Numbered from the stretch's first letter, positions 1 through 6,487 are shown. The stretch is DNA of 6,487 nt from Candidatus Omnitrophota bacterium (GCA_028717055.1 JAQUOO010000067.1:1-6487), one strand, 5' to 3'. Made by a program: numbers and translations. Notes: generated by a model from the letters alone, not told the origin.

Positions 1-247
1 CAAAAACAATTCTTGCCAGCTTCTGCCGGTCGATATTCTTATCCGGAGCAATAATTTTAGCGCCGAACATAGAAATTGTTTTCTTATAAACCTTGTTTTT
101 CCGGCTAAAACAACTATGCGCTATTTCATCGGCATCGATAATCTTGGATCCATAAGCAGAAAATATTCTTGCGACAGTGCTTTTTCCGCTCCCGAAATTT
201 CCGGTTAACCCGATTACGAGCTTATTTCTTTGCTTTTGCTTTGGCAT
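1..247 (-). CDS. coaE: Dephospho-CoA kinase, N-terminal part (cut by the window edge)
   Basis: This enzyme phosphorylates dephospho-CoA with ATP, the last step of coenzyme A synthesis in the cytoplasm. About 82 N-terminal codons are visible of a family usually near 200 residues; the rest lies beyond base 1. The protein reads MPKQKQRNK, then LVIGLTGNFGSGKSTVARIF with the Walker A P-loop (residues 13-24). IIDADEIAH (36-44) follows, with the conserved Asp pair of the family. IDRQKLARIVF (72-82) is a typical CoaE signature. The start is the ATG at 245-247, inside the end of glgA in another frame. No other start codon lies between it and the P-loop, and only a weak GGA sits upstream. The 26-nt overlap with glgA suggests translational coupling. 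The basic leader before the first beta strand is about eight residues longer than in most CoaE proteins. The family call is secure; the exact start is fairly secure. Confidence 0.9.
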   Translation of the reverse strand, partial: MPKQKQRNKLVIGLTGNFGSGKSTVARIFSAYGSKIIDADEIAHSCFSRKNKVYKKTISMFGAKIIAPDKNIDRQKLARIVF

Positions 248-1613
248 ACAGATCCAGATACTTTCTGGCTGAGGTTTCCCAGGAAAAGTCGCATTTCATG
301 GCCTTAACCATCAATTTACTCCAACTTGTTTTTTTCTTAAAAGCCGCTATCGATTCTTTTATTGTCTTAACCAAGCCTGCTTTTGAATAACTGCCAAAAA
401 TAAATCCGTTAGCGGAATTTACCGTATCGGCAAGCCCGCCTGTCTTGAATACAAGCGGGATGGCGCCATAACGCAAACTGATCAATTGACCCAAACCGCA
501 GGGTTCATATCTTGAGGGCATAAGAAAAATGTCGCTTCCGGCGTAAATCTTATGCGCCAAGGCGTCGTCGAATTTCAGGTTCAGGGATATTACTTTGGGG
601 TATTTAGCAACCATGCCTTGCATAATATCATGATACTTCTGGTCGCCTATCCCTAAAATAACCATTTGAATACCCATTTTGCATATCTCATCAATGCCTT
701 CGGCAAGGATATCAAACCCTTTCTGCTCGGCCAGCCTTGAAACGATCCCGAATAAAGGCACATCTTTCTTTAACGGAAGCTTGCAAAGCGCTTCCAGGTC
801 TTCCTTGTCCCTTTCTTTTCCGCAAGAATCATTGCTCGAGAAGTTTCTAGCAATGAATTTATCCGTCTCCGGATTCCAGATATCATAATCTAAACCGTTT
901 AAGATCCCGAAAACAGAATCCCTGCGCTTGTTCAATACTCCTTCCAAGCCGAAACCGAACTCTTTGGTCTGGATTTCTTTGGCATAAGTAGGGCTGACCG
1001 TATTGATGGCATCCGCAAAAACCATGCCCCCTTTAAGAATATTTATCTTGCCGTAAAATTCCAGCCCTTCCATATTAAACAAGTTCCAATCAAGGCCAAG
1101 CCTGGGGAATTCCTCTCTGGGGAAAAGGCCCTGATAGCCAACATTATGTATGGTCAGGACTGTGTGGATCTTCTTATAGAAAGCATCTTTGGCATAAATT
1201 GTCTTTAAGAAAACCGGGATCAGGGACGACTGCCAGTCATGGCAATGGATAATATCCGGCTTGAAATAAATCTCTTTTAATAAATCCAGGGCCTTGCGGC
1301 AATAGAAAGAAAACCGGTCTAAGTTATCCGGATGGTCGCCATTCTTATCCCCATACAGGCCATTGCGGTTAAAATAACCTTCGTTTTCAATAAAATAAAC
1401 TTTTATCTTTTTCCCTGTCGTCCCGCTCAAGATTCCGGGTTTCACTGGTCTAAGATTAAATTTAGCTGCGTCTATTTCCTTATAACGCGGCATAATTATG
1501 ATTACCTCCTGGCCTTCTTTTTCCAACGCCAGTGGCAACGCTCCGGCCACATCCGCCAACCCTCCGGTTTTAGCAAATGGGACTACTTCCGAAGCGCACA
1601 TCGCTATCTTCAT
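222..1613 (-). CDS. glgA: Glycogen (starch) synthase, GT5 family
   Basis: This cytoplasmic glycosyltransferase adds glucose from a nucleotide sugar (ADP-glucose in most bacteria) to the non-reducing end of an alpha-1,4-glucan. The 463 residues compare with 477 in E. coli, so it is full length. The N-terminal Rossmann domain opens with MKIAMCASEVVPFAKTGGLA; Glu9, Lys15 and Asp21 match the family's substrate-binding residues. HCHDW (123-127) and TIHNVGYQG (154-162) follow. The C-terminal domain carries SRLAEQKG (292-299, with the Arg and Lys that contact the donor phosphates). It also has SRYEPCGLGQL (367-377), the retaining-GT E-x7-E region, and KTGGLADTV (390-398). The start ATG overlaps the polA stop as ATGA and is preceded five bases upstream by GGAGGAG. 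The C-terminal tail is Ala/Lys-rich (AKAKAKK) and overlaps the coaE start. ADP- versus UDP-glucose preference cannot be read from the sequence. Confidence 0.95.
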   Translation of the reverse strand: MKIAMCASEVVPFAKTGGLADVAGALPLALEKEGQEVIIIMPRYKEIDAAKFNLRPVKPGILSGTTGKKIKVYFIENEGYFNRNGLYGDKNGDHPDNLDRFSFYCRKALDLLKEIYFKPDIIHCHDWQSSLIPVFLKTIYAKDAFYKKIHTVLTIHNVGYQGLFPREEFPRLGLDWNLFNMEGLEFYGKINILKGGMVFADAINTVSPTYAKEIQTKEFGFGLEGVLNKRRDSVFGILNGLDYDIWNPETDKFIARNFSSNDSCGKERDKEDLEALCKLPLKKDVPLFGIVSRLAEQKGFDILAEGIDEICKMGIQMVILGIGDQKYHDIMQGMVAKYPKVISLNLKFDDALAHKIYAGSDIFLMPSRYEPCGLGQLISLRYGAIPLVFKTGGLADTVNSANGFIFGSYSKAGLVKTIKESIAAFKKKTSWSKLMVKAMKCDFSWETSARKYLDLYAKAKAKK

Positions 1614-4150
1614 TCAATCTCCTCCATTTCCAACCAATTATAGCCTTTTTTTATGTCCACCTTGATTGGCACGTCTAATTTCAGCACATTCTCCATTCTC
1701 TCCCGGGCCAAACCTACCAAAGAGCCTAATTCATCTTTAGGCAAATCAAATAACAGCTCATCGTGAATCTGTAAAACTATCCTCGATTTCAATCCGCTCT
1801 TTCGGATTTCCTTGTCTATGCTGATCATGGCCAGTTTAATCAAATCCGAAGCTGAACCCTGAATAGGAGTATTCACCGCCTGCCTTTCGGCGAACTGCCT
1901 TATACCCTGATTTTTGCTGTTAATTTCAGGGATATATCTTCTTCTGCCCAGAATCGTCGTAACAAAACCGTCTTTCCGGGCAAGTTTGATTTGCTTCTCG
2001 ATATATTCTTTTACCCCCGGATAGCGGGCAAAATAGGCGTCGATAAAACTTTGCGCCTCCTCAAATCCTACATTTAAATCGCGAGCCAAACCGTAAGAGG
2101 TTAAACCATAAACGATGCCGAAATTAACTCTTTTAGCCCTGTCGCGCATTTCATCGTTTACATCTTTTTCTTCCACGCCATAAATCAAAGCCGCGGTCGC
2201 CTTATGAATGTCCATACCTTTTCTAAAGGCAGAAACCAGACATTCGTCTGCGCTTAAATGCGCCAGAACCCTTAAATCTATCTGCGAATAATCCCCGGAA
2301 ACAAGATAGTTATCCCCTCCTCCGGCTATAATTGCTTTACGAATTTTAGCTCCGACATCCGTTTTTATAGGTATATTTTGCAAATTGGGATTACTGGAAC
2401 TCAACCTGCCGGTTTCAGTTCCTGTCTGATTAAAAGAAGTGTGGATCCTGGAAGTACCCTTATCCGCCAATTGAGGCAATACATCAACATAGGTAGTTTT
2501 CAACTTAGTCAACTGGCGATACTCAAGCAAAATCGCCGGAAGTTTATGCTTATCAGCCAATCTGCTCAAAACATCTTCATCTGTCGATGGGCCTGTTTTT
2601 GTCTTCTTGATAACCGGCAGCTTAAGCTTTTCGAACAAGACCGTCCCCAACTGCTTAGGCGAATTTATATTAAATTCAACCCCGCTAACCCCATAAATAT
2701 CCTTAACCAGTTTCTCCAGCCTTTCTCCCAATTCCTGAGAAAGGGACTTCAATAATTTCAAATCCAATTTTATCCCTAATTCCTCCATCCCGGCCAGAAC
2801 TTCAACCAAAGGCATCTCGGTTTCGTAGAAAAGCTTATCGAGTTTTTTCTGTTTTAACTCTTCTTCCAGTTTCGGTTTTAATTCCGCAATCAAACTCAAT
2901 GCTTCTTGAACCGTAAAGAGTTTCTCCGAAAGCAACTTATTCAAATAATCCAAGGCCAGCGAATCCAGGTTATAATTTGCCTGAGAAGGATTCAAAAGAT
3001 AGGCGGCAATCATAGTGTCAAAAGACAATCCTGCCATATCAAAACCTTCCCTGGCCAAAGCGACCTTTATTTTTTTCAGATCATGGCTGATTTTACCAAC
3101 CCCGGGATCAACTAGTATCTTCTTGAATTCCGGGGCTTCTTTATCCAAACGCAGAAATCTTCCTTTATTATAAAAAACCAAATTGCCGGAGTTGGCCCCA
3201 TACAAGAATAACTCGCCCCTGGACTCAATGATTTTCTCCATCTCTGCGCTATCCCAATCTTCCAGCTCCGCATCAGAAACTGCATCGCTCTCAAACTTAA
3301 GCCCTTTTAATAATTTCTTGAACTCCAGCCGCTTAAATAAACGGCCTAACTCGTTAAAATTGGCCTGCCCTATCTTCAAATCTTCCGGACCGAAATCCAA
3401 ATCAATATCTTCCGCTAAAACAGACAACTCTTTATTCAGCTTTATCTGCCGGATATTCTCTTTTATCGCCAGTCTTATTTTTTCTTTACTTATTCTATCG
3501 GAATCGGCCAATAATTTATCCAGCGACCCAAATTCCCGGATAAGCGCTGAAGCGGTTTTCTCGCCTATGCCGGGAACTCCGGGGATATTATCCGCGTCAT
3601 CACCCATCAGGCTTATTAAATCCGGTATTTGTTCAGGGCCAATCCCGAAACGTTCCTTTACCTTATCTTCATCATAAACTACCCCCCCATCTTTATACGG
3701 GCTGTAGACTTCAATGTCTTTATCCACCAACTGCAGCATATCTTTATCGGAAGTAACGACTACGGTGCGCATTCCTTTTTCCTTGGCCTTTTTGGACAAA
3801 GTTGCGATTATATCATCCGCCTCAAACCCTTCCTTCTGCAGAATCTTGATTCCATAATTAGAGGTTACCTCTTTGATGAAAGATAACTGGGAAAAAAGAT
3901 CATTGGGCATCGGCGGCCGCTGTATTTTGTATTCTGCGAATTTCTTAGACCTGAAAGTATCCCGGGAAACATCGAAACAAGCCGCTATATAGACAGGCTT
4001 GTTTTCCTTCAGGATCTTATTAAGCATATTTATGAAACCGTATATCGCTCCGGTAGGCTGACCAAAAGAAGTAGACAATCCTCTTACAGCATAAAAAGCC
4101 CGGTAACAAAAAGCCGTAGCGTCTATTAAATATAATATTTTATTATCCAT
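1610..4150 (-). CDS. polA: DNA polymerase I (5' nuclease, inactive proofreading domain, polymerase)
   Basis: The enzyme fills repair gaps and replaces RNA primers. Counting from the ATG (846 residues), the 5' nuclease domain spans about 1-290. It keeps the metal-binding acids: Asp10, Asp60, EADD at 110-113, SDKD at 134-137 and the GDDADNIPGVPGIGEKT helix-hairpin-helix region near 183-199. Residues of about 300-440 form a 3'-5' exonuclease-like domain without its catalytic acids (GELFLYGAN at motif I, SHDLKKI at motif II, no Tyr-x3-Asp at motif III), as in Bacillus and Taq enzymes. The polymerase domain is complete. It has TGRLSSSNPNLQNIP, motif A DYSQIDLR (620-627), motif B with Arg669, Lys673, Phe677 and Tyr681, and motif C QIHDEL (794-799). 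Motif A has Asp where the family nearly always has Glu. The start may be ATG 4148-4150 or the adjoining TTG 4151-4153; neither has a visible Shine-Dalgarno. The TPR gene ends 32 nt upstream, so co-transcription is likely. Confidence 0.96.
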   Translation of the reverse strand: MDNKILYLIDATAFCYRAFYAVRGLSTSFGQPTGAIYGFINMLNKILKENKPVYIAACFDVSRDTFRSKKFAEYKIQRPPMPNDLFSQLSFIKEVTSNYGIKILQKEGFEADDIIATLSKKAKEKGMRTVVVTSDKDMLQLVDKDIEVYSPYKDGGVVYDEDKVKERFGIGPEQIPDLISLMGDDADNIPGVPGIGEKTASALIREFGSLDKLLADSDRISKEKIRLAIKENIRQIKLNKELSVLAEDIDLDFGPEDLKIGQANFNELGRLFKRLEFKKLLKGLKFESDAVSDAELEDWDSAEMEKIIESRGELFLYGANSGNLVFYNKGRFLRLDKEAPEFKKILVDPGVGKISHDLKKIKVALAREGFDMAGLSFDTMIAAYLLNPSQANYNLDSLALDYLNKLLSEKLFTVQEALSLIAELKPKLEEELKQKKLDKLFYETEMPLVEVLAGMEELGIKLDLKLLKSLSQELGERLEKLVKDIYGVSGVEFNINSPKQLGTVLFEKLKLPVIKKTKTGPSTDEDVLSRLADKHKLPAILLEYRQLTKLKTTYVDVLPQLADKGTSRIHTSFNQTGTETGRLSSSNPNLQNIPIKTDVGAKIRKAIIAGGGDNYLVSGDYSQIDLRVLAHLSADECLVSAFRKGMDIHKATAALIYGVEEKDVNDEMRDRAKRVNFGIVYGLTSYGLARDLNVGFEEAQSFIDAYFARYPGVKEYIEKQIKLARKDGFVTTILGRRRYIPEINSKNQGIRQFAERQAVNTPIQGSASDLIKLAMISIDKEIRKSGLKSRIVLQIHDELLFDLPKDELGSLVGLARERMENVLKLDVPIKVDIKKGYNWLEMEEIE
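1619..1625 (-). promoter_or_regulatory. Strong Shine-Dalgarno for glgA, inside the polA 3' end
   Basis: On the minus strand the bases read GGAGGAG, then five bases (ATTGA), then the glgA ATG. The site lies inside the last polA codons (Glu-Glu), so glgA is probably translated both by re-initiation at the ATGA overlap and by fresh ribosome binding. It is the only strong Shine-Dalgarno site among the starts in this window and fixes the glgA start. Confidence 0.85.
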
Positions 4151-4182
4151 CAATAGAATAGGAGCGCAATTTTGGCAGGAAA

Positions 4183-4896
4183 CTAGAAATTGTAGTTGCT
4201 ATTTTGCGTTGTGTCTTTATTAAGGAATTCTTGGGCTTCTGCTATATCCAAAGCATATTTCTCTTCATCGCCCTGGCTAGACGTATCCTTATTTGTTTTT
4301 GCCTTGCCAGCTGATGCTTTCTTGCTGTCGCTAACCTCTTTTACCAGGGCAACGGCTTCTCTTTGCCTGGCTTCCGCCGCGGGATCTCGGGATAAGGCCA
4401 AACGCACATCCAGCAAGCGCTGCTGGGCTTTTAAGGTCCAAGGGTCATCAGGGTTTCCCAATTCCACCCTTTTTTCCCAATAATAAACAGCTTTTTCCAG
4501 TTCGCGTTTATTTTCATATAAAAGAGCTAAATTAGTATAGGCATCCAGAAGAAAGGGATCGATTTTTAAAGCCTGAAGGTAACTTTCTTCTGCGCGGGTA
4601 ATATCGCCCTTGGCCTCATAAATTATACCTAGATCATTGTAAGCGACCGGGTAAGCCGGATCAAGCTGGACAGCCTTTTGATACATCTTCAAAGCCGAAT
4701 CCAAATCTCCTGAATCCTGGTATTTTACACCTTCAATACGATAGACTCTTGCCTGGCTTGAAAGACTGTATGCTTCATCCGAAACTGTACCGCCAATCTC
4801 ATCCGCAGCGAAGAGATAAGGAGAGAACAGAAATAAAAAACAACTAATTGTAAGGGTTATCTTTTTCAAGTTTTTTTTGAGGAAATTGATTGGCAC
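4183..4896 (-). CDS. Exported TPR-repeat protein of unknown role
   Basis: The protein has 237 residues. A basic start (KKNLKK) and a hydrophobic run at about 13-30 ending PYLFA-AD look like a Sec signal peptide with cleavage near residue 30; an uncleaved anchor is possible. Cys19 does not sit in a proper lipobox. Three tandem TPR units follow at about 49-80, 81-114 and 115-148. They show the usual pattern, for example AYNDLGIIYEAKGDITRAEE and the recurring xxLDP/xxIDP ends. A helical stretch (about 152-190) comes next, then a Lys/Ser/Ala-rich linker and an acidic, Asn-rich tail. TPR units bind other proteins, so a periplasmic scaffold is reasonable, but no partner is evident. The GTG start at 4894-4896 gives a complete signal peptide. 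It has no Shine-Dalgarno and lies only 12 bases from a strong -10 box; a TTG at 4867-4869 is the alternative. It seems to be the first gene of the operon containing polA, glgA and coaE. Confidence 0.85.
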   Translation of the reverse strand: MPINFLKKNLKKITLTISCFLFLFSPYLFAADEIGGTVSDEAYSLSSQARVYRIEGVKYQDSGDLDSALKMYQKAVQLDPAYPVAYNDLGIIYEAKGDITRAEESYLQALKIDPFLLDAYTNLALLYENKRELEKAVYYWEKRVELGNPDDPWTLKAQQRLLDVRLALSRDPAAEARQREAVALVKEVSDSKKASAGKAKTNKDTSSQGDEEKYALDIAEAQEFLNKDTTQNSNYNF

Positions 4897-4908
4897 GTAT
4901 CAACAGTT

Positions 4909-4936
4909 ATTATATATATTAAACTGCTCCAGTCAA
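4909..4936 (-). promoter_or_regulatory. Near-consensus sigma-70 type promoter for the TPR-polA-glgA-coaE operon
   Basis: On the minus strand TTGACT (4936-4931) is followed by a 16-base spacer and TATAAT (4914-4909). This is five of six matches at -35 and six of six at -10. It fills the 48-base gap between the acsB stop and the TPR start. Transcription would begin at about 4900-4903, some 4-7 bases before the GTG codon, giving an essentially leaderless mRNA. The tract around -10 is a run of alternating A and T, so a shifted -10 with 17-18 base spacing is also possible. No operator or riboswitch is visible, and there is no room for one downstream. Confidence 0.7.
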
Positions 4937-4944
4937 GAGAAAAA

Positions 4945-6487
4945 TTACATTAATGGCTCAAGGGACCTAACCGGATGTTTAACCTTCTCCAGATAAGCCA
5001 GCAAATCATCGGAAGCCGTAGCAATTGTTTCATCGGCAATCTTCTCCAGTAAATCCGGCTCGCCTATTTCTTCACAACGCTTCCTTAACCTGCCTCCCAA
5101 TGATTCTTTAAGCTCCCTGGGCATCCAAACCAGGCGCTTAAGCCCGCCCTCGGCGGAAATGAATTTCTTACTTACTATATATAGTTTGCCTACCCCGAGG
5201 AATCCCGGAGTCTGCACTCCCCCTCCGACCGAACCGGCCAAGGAAATAAAATTCATTCCGGAAGGAGTCATACCGGGAAAATCCCGGTGCACAATCATTA
5301 CTCCGTTTGCCTCCGGAACAATCGCCAGGATACACTCAAAGAAGTCACAGGATGATTGCGGAAATTCCAGCAGAGAATACATGCTTACCCTGTCTATGGT
5401 TTTATTCGATTTTTGCTTTACAAAATTATTCACATTCTCCCACTGGCCTAATCTGGAATCGAGAGCATCTCCCTTGACAATAGGCTGATTTGGCCCTGTG
5501 GGCGTAATCTCGAAAGAAGCTCTGGCATCCAGCCAGGAATAAGCGCCGCAAAGGCCCAGGCGCTCAGGAGTAACAATACAAACATGATTGGGGGCAAATG
5601 ACTGGCACAATAAACAGGAATAATAGGTATCTACGCTTTCATCCGTCATTGCGCTTATGCGTTCATCGCGCTCATCAAAAGCTCTTCTGGTCTCAACCAG
5701 CAATTTATCCACGTCTTCGGCTTTCGTATAAAACTTGACCTGAATCTTATCCACAATAGCGCCATATTCCTGATGCAGCATCGCGTGCAGGATAACGCCG
5801 ATATGCTTTAACCGAAAACCTTTTTTAAAAGCATCCCGGCTAATCCTTATCCAGGTCATATCGCGCTGGCCTGCATGCGTAATACCCATGGCACGGTTGA
5901 CAAAGCGGTGAATCTGCCTCTCCAGAATCGGTTCAAAATCCTTTTGCATTTTGCGGCCATAAACATCGACGATGATAGCTAAAGGCAGCGATTTTGCCCC
6001 AGCCGGCAGATTCTCAATATCCGGGCCGATTACCTCCACTTGCCCATCATCAACTTCATTTTCTTTTTTTACGCTTAAGAATTCAAAGGCTGCGCCGGCC
6101 TTTCCGCCGAACTCAACCTGCAATTGTTCCTTCCTGACCCGCTCTCCCTCAAAAGCAGCAGCATAAGGCACAGGCACGGCTACTTCGGCCATTTTCACTT
6201 TAATCCCCCGGGTAAGCAGGCACTTGGAAGGAAGCTTATGGTAATCTTTCTCCGTAACCAAGGCTTCAAACAGAGTAGTATCGATTTTGCCCAACTGCGG
6301 AATCTCTAAATCCGTAATAATCGGCAGACCGAAGGCCAAAGCACCAAGCCCGGTCGCAGCAATGACTTCATCAACATAGCCCAAAAGCAAGACAAAAGCC
6401 GGCACACGGTTACGGATATAATCCGCAATCCCTTCCCATTGCCCAGGTTTAAATCCGCCGTAAATCAAGGGAGCGCGCACGGCGAAA
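4945..6487 (-). CDS. acsB: Acetyl-CoA synthase of the CODH/ACS complex, N-terminus outside the window; altered distal-Ni motif
   Basis: ACS joins CO, a methyl group from the corrinoid protein and CoA into acetyl-CoA, the closing step of the Wood-Ljungdahl pathway. The 514 visible codons end in a normal C-terminus (HPVRSLEPLM). Moorella ACS has about 729 residues, so roughly 200 N-terminal ones are missing. The frame is open to base 6487, and the GTG at 6478-6480 is probably an internal Val. Numbering from that codon, the end of the CODH-contacting domain (1 to about 95) is followed by the middle domain, which has GQRDMTWIRISRDAFKKGFR (204-223). The A-cluster domain carries Cys289, Cys292, Cys301 and Cys311 in SCLLCQSFAPNHVC...GLCGAYSW, spaced exactly as Moorella Cys506, 509, 518 and 528. 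At the Cys-Gly-Cys site for the distal nickel it reads Cys378-Asp379-Phe380. Flanking blocks (HRDFPGMTPSGM, VSKKFISAEGG, VWMP) are intact. Other CODH/ACS genes probably lie upstream, outside the window. Confidence 0.93.
   Translation of the reverse strand, partial: FAVRAPLIYGGFKPGQWEGIADYIRNRVPAFVLLLGYVDEVIAATGLGALAFGLPIITDLEIPQLGKIDTTLFEALVTEKDYHKLPSKCLLTRGIKVKMAEVAVPVPYAAAFEGERVRKEQLQVEFGGKAGAAFEFLSVKKENEVDDGQVEVIGPDIENLPAGAKSLPLAIIVDVYGRKMQKDFEPILERQIHRFVNRAMGITHAGQRDMTWIRISRDAFKKGFRLKHIGVILHAMLHQEYGAIVDKIQVKFYTKAEDVDKLLVETRRAFDERDERISAMTDESVDTYYSCLLCQSFAPNHVCIVTPERLGLCGAYSWLDARASFEITPTGPNQPIVKGDALDSRLGQWENVNNFVKQKSNKTIDRVSMYSLLEFPQSSCDFFECILAIVPEANGVMIVHRDFPGMTPSGMNFISLAGSVGGGVQTPGFLGVGKLYIVSKKFISAEGGLKRLVWMPRELKESLGGRLRKRCEEIGEPDLLEKIADETIATASDDLLAYLEKVKHPVRSLEPLM

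Noticed and set aside
1660..1673. 13-base sequence TTGATTGGCACGT shared with the TPR start region near 4887-4899
   Set aside because: Only two copies exist, in unrelated contexts (the polA C-terminal coding region and the TPR start), with no flanking similarity. Chance is the simplest explanation.
3183..3677. 164-codon plus-strand open frame inside polA
   Set aside because: It lies wholly antisense to the conserved, full-length polA. Its Ser-rich composition is typical of a shadow frame, and it shows no recognisable domain.
4838..4848. Cys19 of the TPR protein as a lipoprotein lipobox
   Set aside because: The residues before it (Thr-Ile-Ser) do not fit a lipobox. A better cleavage site (PYLFA-AD) follows about 11 residues later.
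4871..4878. Run of eight T (eight A on the coding strand) early in the TPR gene, a possible phase-variation or slippage tract
   Set aside because: The tract encodes ordinary Lys residues of a signal-peptide n-region, and the frame is open and sensible throughout. A single genome copy gives no sign of length variation.
6478..6480. GTG as the true start of acsB
   Set aside because: The frame continues open to the window edge. The protein already aligns with the interior of bacterial ACS at this point, and there is no Shine-Dalgarno.
1..6487. CRISPR array, tRNA, rRNA, insertion sequence or toxin-antitoxin/defence genes
   Set aside because: No regularly spaced repeats, cloverleaf-like segments, transposase motifs or unexplained coding stretches were found. 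The genes fill nearly the whole window.

Overview
All genes in this window lie on the minus strand, so it reads right to left. It appears to come from a bacterium with the Wood-Ljungdahl (reductive acetyl-CoA) pathway. The rightmost gene encodes the acetyl-CoA synthase subunit of the CO dehydrogenase/acetyl-CoA synthase complex, of the long bacterial type. Moderate-to-low GC, tightly packed genes and the mix of acsB, glgA, polA and coaE would fit an uncultured anaerobe such as Candidatus Omnitrophota. That lineage is an inference; nothing in the window proves it.

Layout from right to left: (1) acsB (6487 to 4945), cut by the window edge and so lacking its N-terminus. (2) A 48-base gap holding a near-consensus housekeeping promoter and no visible terminator. 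(3) A secreted or membrane-anchored TPR protein (4896 to 4183). (4) polA, DNA polymerase I (4150 to 1610). (5) glgA, glycogen synthase (1613 to 222). (6) coaE, dephospho-CoA kinase (247 to 1), cut by the left edge. There is no gene-free stretch longer than 48 bases.

Genes 3 to 6 look like one operon driven by the promoter at about 4909-4936. The spacings are 32 nt (TPR to polA), a 4-nt ATGA overlap (polA to glgA) and a 26-nt overlap (glgA to coaE). The products do not share a pathway: an envelope TPR protein, a repair and Okazaki-fragment polymerase, a glucan synthase and the last enzyme of CoA synthesis. The polA-coaE neighbourhood recalls the polA-mutM-coaE order of Firmicutes, here with glgA in the middle.

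The most unusual signal is in acsB. Every A-cluster cysteine sits at the spacing known from Moorella ACS except in the Cys-Gly-Cys tripeptide that holds the distal nickel. That tripeptide reads Cys-Asp-Phe, while the surrounding protein is intact and strongly conserved. A second point is that the promoter lies so close to the TPR gene's GTG codon that its mRNA should be leaderless or nearly so. A third is a Glu-to-Asp change in motif A of DNA polymerase I, at the residue that acts as the ribonucleotide steric gate in the E. coli enzyme.
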